In this document: piece by piece, positions 46,864 through 56,264 of the stretch
Position numbering within the stretch: the first letter of the stretch is position 1
How the letters are laid out: the number at the start of each line of letters is the position of its first letter
Assembly (NCBI GenBank): GCA_945874145.1
Contig: CAMCFN010000010.1
Coordinates: 1-64,000 of the forward strand
Reading direction: 5' to 3'
DNA: 64,000 nt
Source: Akkermansia muciniphila
Lineage (GTDB): Bacteria > Verrucomicrobiota > Verrucomicrobiia > Limisphaerales > SXTU01
The notes under the pieces: model-generated
Databases searched by the model: none
What the model was told of the DNA's origin: nothing
Seen by the model: only the letters and a program-made list of their open reading frames with translations
Translations under genes and position numbers: made by a program

Positions 46864-48383
46864 ACTTCTCTCCACTCCGCACTACTGTTCTTGTCGTTAT
46901 CGCGATCGTCGTCGGGCTGCTTGGTGGCGCGCTGGGCATGAGTTTCTTTCGCGGTCACGGCAGTGATGCTTCAGTTCTCGCCGATGGCACGCAGGTCTGG
47001 ACTTGTTCCATGCACCCGCAGGTGCGCCTGCCCAAGCCCGGCAAGTGCCCGATTTGCTCCATGCCCTTGATTCCCGCGAAGCCGGGGGCCAAGTCCAACG
47101 GAACCAATGCGTCGACGGCGGCTTCTGAGTCCATGCTGGAGTTGTCCGACCACGCGCGCGCGATGGCCAGCGTGGCGACCGCTGTCGTGGAGCGCCGTCC
47201 GTTGACGCACGAGATTCGCGCGGTCGGCAAGGTGCAATACAACGAGACCACGCTCGCCGTCATCAACAGCCGCGTGGACGGCTACATCGAGCGACTTTAC
47301 GTGGATTTCACCGGCGTGGAGGTGCAGCCCGGCGACCACCTCGTGGACCTTTACAGCCCGGACCTCCTCGTCGCGCAGCAGGAGCTGCTCATCGCGCTGG
47401 AGAACCGCGCCAGCACGAACCTGGTTGGGTCCGCGCGCATCAAGCTGCTCCGCTGGGGCCTCACGCAGGCGCAGGTGGACGACCTGACACAGCACCGAAA
47501 AATCAGCGAGCGCGTCACGCTCTTTTCGCCCAGCCGCGGCACCGTCACCGAGAAGATGGCGGTGCAAAAGGGCATGGTGAAGGCGGGCGAAATGCTCTTC
47601 CGCCTCGCGAACCTCGACTCGGTCTGGCTCTACCTCGATGTCTATGAAAGCGAGCTGGGCCGCGTGCAATATGGCCAACTCGTGGACCTCACCACCGAGG
47701 CCCATCCTGGCCGCACGTTCTCGGGCCGCATCTGGTTCATCAACCCCGTGCTCACCGAGGAGAGCCGCACGGTGAAGGTGCTCGTGAACATCGCGAACAC
47801 GGACCACGCGCTGAAGCCCGGCATGTTCGCCAGTGCCATCATCCGCATCCCGCTGCTGTCAGACGGGCGCGCGGCCCCGACGGGCGTCGCGGGACAATTC
47901 ACCTGCCCGATGCACCCGCTCGTCCTCCAGCCGCAGCCGGGCAAATGCAAATTGTGCGGCATGGCGCTGACGCAAATCCCCGGCCCGACAGCACAGCTCA
48001 AACCCGAGGAACTTCAAGTTCTCGCCGTGCCCGTGGCCGCCGTGCTCGACAGCGGCGTGCGGACGCTCGTGTATGTCGAGCGGGCAAAGGGACAGTTCGC
48101 GCCCGTCGAGGTGAAGCTCGGTTCGCGCGCGGGTGATTTCTATCCGGTCCTGCGCGGCTTGAACGGCGGCGAGCAAGTTGCGGTGCGCGGGAATTTTCTC
48201 TTGGACAGCCAGTTTCAAGTGCAGGGCTTGCCCAGCCTCTTCTACCCGCAAGGACAGGCTGGTGTCTCTGGTCATCAACACGGCGGCGCGGCTCCGCCCG
48301 CACCGGCAGCGAAGCCCACGGGCCACGAAGGGCACGCCATGCCGAAGGCCGCCGCACCGAAGCCCGCCGAACACAAGCACTGA
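46860..48383 (+). CDS. cusB: RND efflux periplasmic adaptor with two heavy-metal-binding domains (CusB-like)
   Basis: WTCSMHPQVRLPKPGKCPICSMPLIP and FTCPMHPLVLQPQPGKCKLCGMALTQI; VDGYIERLYVDFTGVEVQPGDHLVDLYSPDL; His-rich C-terminus. Confidence 0.88.
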   Translation: MNFSPLRTTVLVVIAIVVGLLGGALGMSFFRGHGSDASVLADGTQVWTCSMHPQVRLPKPGKCPICSMPLIPAKPGAKSNGTNASTAASESMLELSDHARAMASVATAVVERRPLTHEIRAVGKVQYNETTLAVINSRVDGYIERLYVDFTGVEVQPGDHLVDLYSPDLLVAQQELLIALENRASTNLVGSARIKLLRWGLTQAQVDDLTQHRKISERVTLFSPSRGTVTEKMAVQKGMVKAGEMLFRLANLDSVWLYLDVYESELGRVQYGQLVDLTTEAHPGRTFSGRIWFINPVLTEESRTVKVLVNIANTDHALKPGMFASAIIRIPLLSDGRAAPTGVAGQFTCPMHPLVLQPQPGKCKLCGMALTQIPGPTAQLKPEELQVLAVPVAAVLDSGVRTLVYVERAKGQFAPVEVKLGSRAGDFYPVLRGLNGGEQVAVRGNFLLDSQFQVQGLPSLFYPQGQAGVSGHQHGGAAPPAPAAKPTGHEGHAMPKAAAPKPAEHKH

Positions 48384-48386
48384 CCT

Positions 48387-51300
48387 ATGGTGGACGCGCT
48401 CATCCGCTGGTGCCTGAAGCACGCCTTCCTCGTCATCATCGGCGTGGTGGCGATCATCGGTGGTGGTTACTACGCGTTGAGGAACACGCCGGTGGATGCC
48501 ATCCCCGACATCGGCGAGAAGCAGATCATCGTCTTCGCGGACTGGCCGGGCCGCTCGCCGCAGGACGTGGACAATCAGGTCACGTATCCGCTCACCACGA
48601 GCCTCACCGGCACGCCGGGCGTGAAGACCATCCGCAGCATGTCCGGCTTCGGCTTCGCGATGGTCTTCGTCATCTTCAAAGACGACGTCGATTACTACTG
48701 GGCGCGGTCCCGCGTGCTGGAACGCATCAACGTCGCCCAGCAACGCCTTCCCACCGGAGTCACACCGGTGCTCGGCCCGGACGCGACGGCGTTGGGGCAG
48801 GTCTATTGGTATACCGTCGAAGGCGAAGGGTTTGACCTCGCGGAGCTGCGCAGCATCCAGGACTGGTATCTCCGTTACCAGCTCAACGCCGTCGAGGGCG
48901 TCAGCGAAGTCGGGAGCATCGGCGGGTTCGTGAAGCAGTATCAGATAGACGTTCACCCCGACAAACTCCGCGCCCATCGCGTCACGCTCATGGACGTGAC
49001 GACCGCAGTGCAGAAAGCGAACATTGATGTCGGCGCGAAGGTGATTGAGAAGAACGGCATCGAGTTCTTCATCCGTGGCGTCGGCTTCATCAAGTCGGTC
49101 GAGGACCTGGAGAGGGTCGTCATCCGCCAGGAGAAGGGCACGCCGATTCAGGTGAAGCACGTCGGCACCGTCACGCTCGGCCCGGACTTCCGGCGCGGCG
49201 CGCTCGACAAGGCCGGCGTGGAGGCCGTCGGCGGCGTTGTGCTGATGCGTTACGGCGAAAACCCGCTCGATGTTGTCGAACGCGTGAAGGCGAAAATCAA
49301 GCAGCTCGAACCCGGCCTGCCGCAGAAGACGCTCGCCGACGGTCGCGTCTCGAAAGTCAAAGTCGTCGCCTTCTACGACCGCACCGACATCGTGAAGGAC
49401 ACGGTTGCCACGTTGAAGGAGGCGCTCACCGAGGAGGCGCTCATGGCCAGCGCGGTCATCCTGATTTTCCTGCTGCATCTGCGCAGCACGGTGTCGGTGC
49501 TCGCCACCCTGCCGCTGTCCGTCTGCCTGTGCTTCGTGCTCATGTATGCGTTCGGCGTGGACTCGAACATCATGTCGCTTGCGGGCCTCGCCATCGCCAT
49601 CGGCGATGTGGCGGACATGGGCATCATCATGACGGAAAACATTTACCGTCACATCGCCATCGGCGACCCCAAGAAGTCGCACTTTGAACGGGTCTACGAC
49701 GGCGCGCGAGAGGTGGGCGGCGCGATTGTCACGGCGGTGTCCAACACGCTCGTGTCGTTCATCCCGGTGTTCTTCCTCACCGACCAGGAGGGGAAGCTCT
49801 TCCAGCCGCTCGCCTTCACGAAGACTTTCACCATTGGCTCCAGCGTCATCCTCGCGCTGACGGTCGTGCCGCTGATTTGTTACTTCCTGTTCCGGCCGGT
49901 GACCTGGTCGAAGCGCACGGTCTGGATTTTGGCCGGCGCGCTGGGCTTCGTTACCACGGTGGCCATGCACTTCATCTTCATGTGGGCTGGGGCGACGGGC
50001 CACTACAGCGGCTGGCCGATGGCCATCGCGACCGGCGTCATCGTCGCGCTCGCGGTCGTGCGCATGACGCGCGAGCGCTTCCTGCCACTGGAGGAGAACG
50101 CCGTCTCGCGCCGTGTGGCCGGCGTCTATGAGCCGGCGCTCCGGTGGATTCTGAACCACAAGAAGACCTTCCTCGTTGCGCCCGTGGTGATTCTCATGCT
50201 CGGCCTCACCATCTGGCTCGGCATCGGCACGACGCTGAAGCCCGTCGAGTGGCTTGCCAACCTCGGCGGGCCCGCCGACCACCCGCGCGCCGAACTCGAC
50301 CAGCTCCGCTGGCAGACCGTGCGCCGCGCCGATGGCTCAACGCACAGCCGGATGGTCGCCCACAAGCAGTCCCCCGACAGTGAAGCGGTCGTCCGGGAGA
50401 CGCGCATCTTTCCGGGCATCGGACGCGAGTTCATGCCGCCGCTGGATGAAGGCTCGTTCCTCTACATGCCCTCGCTGCTGCCGCAGGCGGGCCTCGGTCC
50501 CGCCATCGAAGTGAACTCGAAACAGGACCTCGCCATCGCCAGCGTGCCGGAGGTGGAGAGCGTCGTGGGGAAGATTGGCCGTGCCGAGTCCGCGCTCGAC
50601 CCCGCGCCCATCGGCATGATGGAGAGCATCGTCATTCTCAAGCCGGAATCCAAGTGGCGACATATGCCGGTGAAACGGGTGTTCTCCGACTGGCCCGGCT
50701 GGGTGAAGAAGCCGTTGACGTGGCTCTGGCCGGAGCACCGCCCCATCACCAAGAGCGAGATTCTAACCGAGCTTCAGGAGAAGACATCCATTCCCGGCGT
50801 GCTGCCGACCTTCCTGCAACCGATTCAGACGCGGCTCGTGATGCTCCAGACCGGCTTCCGCGCGATGATGGGAGTCAAGATTTACGGCAGCGACTTGAAG
50901 GAGATTGAGCGCCTCGGTCTCGAAATCGAGCAACTCCTCAAGCACGTCCCCGGCGCGACGGACATCATCGCCGACCGCATTGTGGGCAAGCCGTATCTGG
51001 AATTCGAGATAGACCGCGACCGCATCGCGCGCTACGGCGTGAGCATCCGTGACGTGCAGGATGTCATCGAAGTCGCCATCGGCGGCATGAACCTCATGGA
51101 GTCTGTCGAGGGCCGGGAGCGTTACCCGATTCGCGTCCGTTACCTGCGCGAGTTCCGCGAGGACCTTCCCGAGCTGGAGAAAATTCTCCTGCCCACCAGC
51201 ACCGGCGCACAGGTGCCGCTCGCGCAAGTCGTCACCATCAAGAGCGTCCTTGGTCCGCAGGAAATCAAAGGCGAGCGCGGCCTGCTCGTCGGCTACGTGA

Positions 51301-51995
51301 CCATGAACACCCGCGACCGCGACGAGGTGAGCGTGGTCGAGGACGCCGAGCGAGCACTGCAAGCCGCGCTCAAGGACGGCCGCCTCAGGCTGCCCGCCGG
51401 CTACTACTGGGAATGGAGCGGCCAGTTCGAGAACCAGGTGCGCGCCACCGCCCGGATGCAAATCCTCGTGCCCGTCTGCCTCGCCATCATGTTCGTGATG
51501 CTCTACCTCGGCTTCGAGCGCTGGTGGATTGCGCCGATTATTTACTTCGGGGTGCTGGTCTCCGCCTCGGGCGGCTTCATCATGCTCGCGTTATGGGGTG
51601 TGAATCTGTCAATCGCCGTATGGGTAGGGTTCCTGGTCCTCTTCGGCGTGGTGGATGACGACGGCGTCGTCATCGCCACCTATCTCGAAGGCGTCTTCAA
51701 AGACCGCGCGTTCCAGTCCGTCACCGAAATTCGCGATGCGACCATCGAGGCCGGTCTGCGGCGCATCCGGCCATGTCTCATGACCATCGCGACGACCGTG
51801 TTCGGCCTCCTGCCCATCTTCTGGGCCACCGGACGCGGCACGGACGTGATGAAGCCCATGGCCATCCCGTCGGTAGGCGGCATGGCGGTGAGCCTGATCA
51901 CGCTGTTCATCGTGCCGTGCATGTTCTGCGCCGTGGAAGAGTGGAAATGGAAGCGGGCACAACGGACATTGCCAACGGCTAGCGGAGCAGCATGA
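48387..51995 (+). CDS. cusA: Heavy-metal efflux RND inner-membrane transporter (CusA/CzcA family), 1202 aa
   Basis: NTPVDAIPDIGEKQIIVFADWPGRSPQDVDNQVTYPLTTSLTGTPGVKTIRSMSGFGFAMVFVIF; DDDGVVIATYLEGVF; contiguous with adaptor and OMP genes. Confidence 0.9.
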   Translation: MVDALIRWCLKHAFLVIIGVVAIIGGGYYALRNTPVDAIPDIGEKQIIVFADWPGRSPQDVDNQVTYPLTTSLTGTPGVKTIRSMSGFGFAMVFVIFKDDVDYYWARSRVLERINVAQQRLPTGVTPVLGPDATALGQVYWYTVEGEGFDLAELRSIQDWYLRYQLNAVEGVSEVGSIGGFVKQYQIDVHPDKLRAHRVTLMDVTTAVQKANIDVGAKVIEKNGIEFFIRGVGFIKSVEDLERVVIRQEKGTPIQVKHVGTVTLGPDFRRGALDKAGVEAVGGVVLMRYGENPLDVVERVKAKIKQLEPGLPQKTLADGRVSKVKVVAFYDRTDIVKDTVATLKEALTEEALMASAVILIFLLHLRSTVSVLATLPLSVCLCFVLMYAFGVDSNIMSLAGLAIAIGDVADMGIIMTENIYRHIAIGDPKKSHFERVYDGAREVGGAIVTAVSNTLVSFIPVFFLTDQEGKLFQPLAFTKTFTIGSSVILALTVVPLICYFLFRPVTWSKRTVWILAGALGFVTTVAMHFIFMWAGATGHYSGWPMAIATGVIVALAVVRMTRERFLPLEENAVSRRVAGVYEPALRWILNHKKTFLVAPVVILMLGLTIWLGIGTTLKPVEWLANLGGPADHPRAELDQLRWQTVRRADGSTHSRMVAHKQSPDSEAVVRETRIFPGIGREFMPPLDEGSFLYMPSLLPQAGLGPAIEVNSKQDLAIASVPEVESVVGKIGRAESALDPAPIGMMESIVILKPESKWRHMPVKRVFSDWPGWVKKPLTWLWPEHRPITKSEILTELQEKTSIPGVLPTFLQPIQTRLVMLQTGFRAMMGVKIYGSDLKEIERLGLEIEQLLKHVPGATDIIADRIVGKPYLEFEIDRDRIARYGVSIRDVQDVIEVAIGGMNLMESVEGRERYPIRVRYLREFREDLPELEKILLPTSTGAQVPLAQVVTIKSVLGPQEIKGERGLLVGYVTMNTRDRDEVSVVEDAERALQAALKDGRLRLPAGYYWEWSGQFENQVRATARMQILVPVCLAIMFVMLYLGFERWWIAPIIYFGVLVSASGGFIMLALWGVNLSIAVWVGFLVLFGVVDDDGVVIATYLEGVFKDRAFQSVTEIRDATIEAGLRRIRPCLMTIATTVFGLLPIFWATGRGTDVMKPMAIPSVGGMAVSLITLFIVPCMFCAVEEWKWKRAQRTLPTASGAA

Positions 51996-52016
51996 ATCTG
52001 GCACCTTCACGACCAC

Positions 52017-53375
52017 ATGAGTGTCATCGCCAGCGAAATTATCATCATCGTATTGCTTGTGCTGGCCAACGGCATGTTCGCAATGGCGGAGCTGGCCATC
52101 ATCTCCTGCCGCAAGGCCAAGCTCCGCAAGCTGGCCGAGCAGGGTGATGCGCGGGCGCAGGCGGCCTTGGAGCTGGCGGAGTCGCCCAACCGCTTTCTGT
52201 CCACTGTGCAGGTGGGCATCACGCTCATCGGCGTGTTGGCGGGGGCATTCGGCGGCGCGACCATCGCACGGGAGATTGCCAGCGCCTTGAAACCCTTCCC
52301 GGTTCTGGCCAGCTCCGGCGAGGCGATCGGGGTGGGTACGGTCGTGCTGGGCATCACCGTGCTGTCGGTGGTGCTTGGTGAGCTGGTGCCCAAGCGGCTG
52401 GCGCTGAACAATCCGCTGGGCGTGGCGCTGGCGTTGGCCCGGCCCGTGCGCGGGCTTTCCAACCTGACCGCCCCGGTCGTGCGGCTTCTGGGCGCGCTGA
52501 CCGACGTGGTGTTGAAGCTGTTCGGTTTCCAAGCCCGATCCGAACCCGCCGTCACCGAGGACGAAGTGCGTTCGCTCGTCGAGCAGGGACATCAGGCGGG
52601 CGTGTTCTTCAAGGCGGAAAAGGAGCTGGTCGAGCACGCTCTGGCGCTGGACCGCAAGTGCGTTGGCGACTTGATGACGCAGCGGGCGCAGATCATCTGG
52701 CTCAACATCGCCGACTCCGACGAGGTGAACTGGCGGCGGATCGTCACCAGCGGTCACACTTACTTCCCCGTTTATGAAGGCCAGCGGGACAATGTGCTGG
52801 GCGTGGTGTCGTTGAAGGCGCTCTGGGCCAATCTCGCCCTCACACAGTCCACCCATTTGCGCTCCCTGCTCACCGAGCCGTTGTTCGTCCCGGCCAACAT
52901 GACCGCGCTCAAGCTGCTCGAAACCTTCAAGCAGACCCGCAAGCATCTGGCGCTGGTGCCGGACGAGTTCGGCACGGTGCAGGGGTTGGTGACGCTGGTG
53001 GACGTGTTCGAGGAAATTGTCGGCGACATTCCCGCCTTCGACCAACCGCCGCAGGTGCAGATCGTGCGCCGGGAGGATGGTTCGTGGCTGGTGGACGCCT
53101 CGCTGGAGCTGGCTCCGCTGAAACAGTTGCTCGGCGTGAAGGCTCTGCCTGGAGAGGAGCAGCAGGAGTATGAGACGTTGAGTGGCTTCCTGCTACACCA
53201 GATGCAGCGTATCCCGCACGAGGGCGATCATTTCGAGTGGGGCGGCTTTCGCTTCGAAGTGGCGGACGTTGACCGCCACCGGCTGGACAAGGTTTTAATC
53301 CAGGCGCTCCAACCGGCGGCAACCAGCACCTTGCCTGCTGCCAGTCCGCACAACTGCTCTGGGGGACCATCATGA
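52017..53375 (+). CDS. CNNM/HlyC-CorC family protein (DUF21 + CBS + CorC_HlyC)
   Basis: VLANGMFAMAELAIISCRKAKLRKLAEQGDARAQAALELAESPNRFLSTVQVGITLIGVLAGAFGGATIA; CBS region VYEGQRDNVLGVVSLK...HLALVPDEFGTVQGLVTLVDVFEEIVGDI. Confidence 0.92.
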   Translation: MSVIASEIIIIVLLVLANGMFAMAELAIISCRKAKLRKLAEQGDARAQAALELAESPNRFLSTVQVGITLIGVLAGAFGGATIAREIASALKPFPVLASSGEAIGVGTVVLGITVLSVVLGELVPKRLALNNPLGVALALARPVRGLSNLTAPVVRLLGALTDVVLKLFGFQARSEPAVTEDEVRSLVEQGHQAGVFFKAEKELVEHALALDRKCVGDLMTQRAQIIWLNIADSDEVNWRRIVTSGHTYFPVYEGQRDNVLGVVSLKALWANLALTQSTHLRSLLTEPLFVPANMTALKLLETFKQTRKHLALVPDEFGTVQGLVTLVDVFEEIVGDIPAFDQPPQVQIVRREDGSWLVDASLELAPLKQLLGVKALPGEEQQEYETLSGFLLHQMQRIPHEGDHFEWGGFRFEVADVDRHRLDKVLIQALQPAATSTLPAASPHNCSGGPS

Positions 53376-56107
53376 ACCCGCCCCCAACCCCCACGCCCGC
53401 CTCCACCCCTTGGCATAGCCTGCCAGCCGGCGAAGCCCTCGCGCGCTTAAAGGTGAACCCAGCGGAGGGTCTCGCCCAAGACGAAGCCGCGCGCAGGCTT
53501 GCCGAGCATGGGCCGAACACGCTGCCGGAAGCCGAGCATCGCCCGCTCTGGCGGGTCTTCGCGCGGCAGTTCGCCAGCCCGCTCATCTACATCCTGTTCG
53601 TCGCGGCGGCCATTGCCTTTGCGATGGGCCATCGCAGTGATGCCGCCGTCATTCTCGTGGTGGTGCTGGTGAACGCGATCATCGGCACGTTCCAGGAAGG
53701 CCGCGCCGAGCGCTCGATGGAGGCCTTGCAACGCCTGTCCGCGCTCAAGGTGCGCGTGGTGCGCGGCGGCCGGGAGGAAATCATAGAGGCGCATGGGCTG
53801 GTGCCCGGTGACCTCGTGCTGCTGGCCGCCGGCGACGCGGTGGGCGCGGACGCGCGGGTGCTGGAAGCCGCCGCGCTCGAAGCTGCCGAGGCCGCGCTCA
53901 CGGGCGAATCGCTTCCGGTCACCAAGCAGTTGGAGGCGTTGCCGGAGGACACGTCGCTCGCCGACCGCAGCAACATGGTTTACTCCGGCACGCACATCGC
54001 GGCCGGGCGGGGCAAGGCGCTGGTGGTGACCACCAGCCTCGCCACGGAAGTGGGCAAGATTGCCAAACTTACCTCCTCAGCGATCGATCCCAAGACGCCG
54101 TTGGAGCTGCGCATCCAACAGTTCGGCCGCTACTTGGTCGGCGCGGCCATAGCCATTTTCATCATCGTCGTTGCGTTTGGCCTGATGCGCGGGATGCCCT
54201 TCCTGGAAATTCTCATGGTGGCGATCAGCCAGATGGTCTCGATGGTGCCGGAGGGCTTGCCGGTGGCCATGACGATTGCGCTGGCCGTGGGGATGCAGCG
54301 CATGGCCAAGCGCGGTGCCATCGTGCGCCGGCTCGCGGCGGTCGAAACGCTGGGTTCCACCAGCGTGATTTGCAGCGACAAGACCGGCACGCTGACGAAG
54401 AACGAGATGACCGTCACCGCGCTCTGGCTGCCGGATGGGCGGGCCATTCAGGTCAGCGGAGCGGGCTATGAACCGGTGGGCAACCTCACGTTGAGCAGCG
54501 CGGAGCTGACGCCGGATCGTGACCCCGGCGTGCGACCGCTGCTCGAAGCCGTCGCGCTCTGCAACGACGCCCAGTTGGTGCCGCCGGATGACACCGACCC
54601 GCGCTGGCGACCGCTGGGCGATCCCACCGAGGCGGCGTTGCTCACCCTCGCGGCCAAAGGCCAGGTGGAACCCGCCGCCCTGCGCCGCGACTGGCCGCGG
54701 CAGGCTGAAATCCCCTTTGATTCCGGCCCCAAGATGATGGCCACGCAACACGGACACACGACCCTGCCAAGCCGGGTTTTCATCAAAGGCGCACCCGAGG
54801 CCGTGCTTGAACTGTGCGAGCGCGCCCGGTTTGGCGGCGAGCTGCGACCGTTGGATGACGGCTTGCGGCAGCAAACGCTTGCGGCGGCGGAGGCACTTGC
54901 CAGCCAGGCCCTTCGCTGCCTCGCCGTGGCTGAAGCGGAGAGCAACGCCATGGACCCGGCCGGTGGCTTCGCCCAGTTCAAGGGCCGGACCACGTTGCTC
55001 GGGCTCATCGGGCAGATGGACCCGCCGCGCGATGAGGTGAAGGCAGCGGTGGCCGAGTCCCGCGCCGCCGGCATCCGGCCGGTCATGGTGACCGGCGATC
55101 ACAAGATCACCGGGCTGGCCGTCGCCCGCACGCTCGGCATCGCGCGCGACGGCGACCTCGCCGTGGATGGCAACGAACTGGAGAAGATGTCGGAGCCGGA
55201 TTTGCGCACCAAGCTCGACCGCATCTCGGTCTTCGCCCGGGTGCATCCCGCGCAGAAGCTCCGCATCGTGGCCGCCTTCCAAGCCCAGCAGCGCGTGGTG
55301 GCCATGACCGGCGATGGCGTGAATGACGCGCCAGCACTGGCCACCGCCGACGTGGGCGTGGCCATGGGCATCACGGGCACGGAGGTGGCCAAGGGCGCGG
55401 CCAAGATCGTCATCACCGACGACAACTTCGCCACCATCGTCAACGCCGTCGAGGAAGGGCGGCTCGTCTATCGCAACCTGAAGAAGGTGATTCTATTCCT
55501 GTTCGCGACCTCGATTGACGAGGTCATCGTGCTGCTGCTGGCGCTGTTCTGCGGCTATCCGCTGCCGCTCTCCGCCGTGCAAATCCTGTGGGTGAACATC
55601 GTCACCGAGGGCGTGCTCACCGTGAACCTCGTGCTGGAAGGCCCGGAGGGCGACGAGATGCGCCGCCCGCCGACTCCCGCCGCCGAGCCGCTGGTGGACC
55701 GCACGATGTGGCAGCGCATGTTGGTGATGGTCACGGCTTCCGTCACCGCCATCTTCGGGTTCTTCGTGTGGCGGCTCTCGACGGGCGTGCCCTTCGAGCT
55801 GGTGCGGACCGAAACCTTCACGGTGCTGGTGGTCTGCCAGTGGTTCAATGTGCTGAATTGTCGGAGTGAGCTGAATTCGGCGCTGAACTGGAGCATTTTC
55901 AAGAACTGGTGGCTGCTCGGCGGCATCCTGCTCGGCAACGTGCTGCAACTGCTCGTCATTTACACCGAGCCGATGAACCGGATTTTCCACACGGTGCCCA
56001 TTTCGCTGCCTGACTTTTTCCTCATCGGCGCGGTGGCCAGCCTGGTGTTGTGGGCGGAGGAGGCGCGGAAGTTCTTCGCACGGCGTTCACTCCGCAGGGG
56101 CGCATGA
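53372..56107 (+). CDS. Cation-translocating P-type ATPase (type II-like)
   Basis: VPEGLPVAMTIALAVGMQRMAKRGAIVRRLAAVETLGSTSVICSDKTGTLTKNEMTV; MTGDGVNDAPALATADVGVAMG; LWVNIVTEGVLTVNLVLEGPEGDEM. Confidence 0.93.
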   Translation: MNPPPTPTPASTPWHSLPAGEALARLKVNPAEGLAQDEAARRLAEHGPNTLPEAEHRPLWRVFARQFASPLIYILFVAAAIAFAMGHRSDAAVILVVVLVNAIIGTFQEGRAERSMEALQRLSALKVRVVRGGREEIIEAHGLVPGDLVLLAAGDAVGADARVLEAAALEAAEAALTGESLPVTKQLEALPEDTSLADRSNMVYSGTHIAAGRGKALVVTTSLATEVGKIAKLTSSAIDPKTPLELRIQQFGRYLVGAAIAIFIIVVAFGLMRGMPFLEILMVAISQMVSMVPEGLPVAMTIALAVGMQRMAKRGAIVRRLAAVETLGSTSVICSDKTGTLTKNEMTVTALWLPDGRAIQVSGAGYEPVGNLTLSSAELTPDRDPGVRPLLEAVALCNDAQLVPPDDTDPRWRPLGDPTEAALLTLAAKGQVEPAALRRDWPRQAEIPFDSGPKMMATQHGHTTLPSRVFIKGAPEAVLELCERARFGGELRPLDDGLRQQTLAAAEALASQALRCLAVAEAESNAMDPAGGFAQFKGRTTLLGLIGQMDPPRDEVKAAVAESRAAGIRPVMVTGDHKITGLAVARTLGIARDGDLAVDGNELEKMSEPDLRTKLDRISVFARVHPAQKLRIVAAFQAQQRVVAMTGDGVNDAPALATADVGVAMGITGTEVAKGAAKIVITDDNFATIVNAVEEGRLVYRNLKKVILFLFATSIDEVIVLLLALFCGYPLPLSAVQILWVNIVTEGVLTVNLVLEGPEGDEMRRPPTPAAEPLVDRTMWQRMLVMVTASVTAIFGFFVWRLSTGVPFELVRTETFTVLVVCQWFNVLNCRSELNSALNWSIFKNWWLLGGILLGNVLQLLVIYTEPMNRIFHTVPISLPDFFLIGAVASLVLWAEEARKFFARRSLRRGA

Positions 56108-56139
56108 GCCCGAATTCCTGACTCGGACGAGTGCCGAGG

Positions 56140-56245
56140 GCACGGAACGCGGCATTCATGCCACAGCATCGTGCGCAGGTTAGGACCGATCGAACCGCAC
56201 TGTTGCAACCGAGCTTTCTGCGGCGTGAACGCCGTGCTCCGTGCC
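56140..56245. repeat. REP-pair-like dispersed element, copy C
   Basis: GCACGGAACGCGGCATTCATGCCACAGC (56140-56167) ... TTTCTGCGGCGTGAACGCCGTGCTCCGTGCCG (56215-56245). Confidence 0.75.
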
Positions 56246-56264
56246 GCTCCGATTCATCGCCTGA

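Noticed and set aside
47859-50282. 807-aa minus-strand ORF opposite the adaptor and CusA genes
   Set aside because: Mirror ORF caused by high GC; Arg/His/Asp-rich translation without domains; the + strand genes are unambiguous.
51609-53045. 478-aa minus-strand ORF opposite the CusA 3' end and CNNM gene
   Set aside because: Shadow frame, His/Gln/Arg-rich, no domain.
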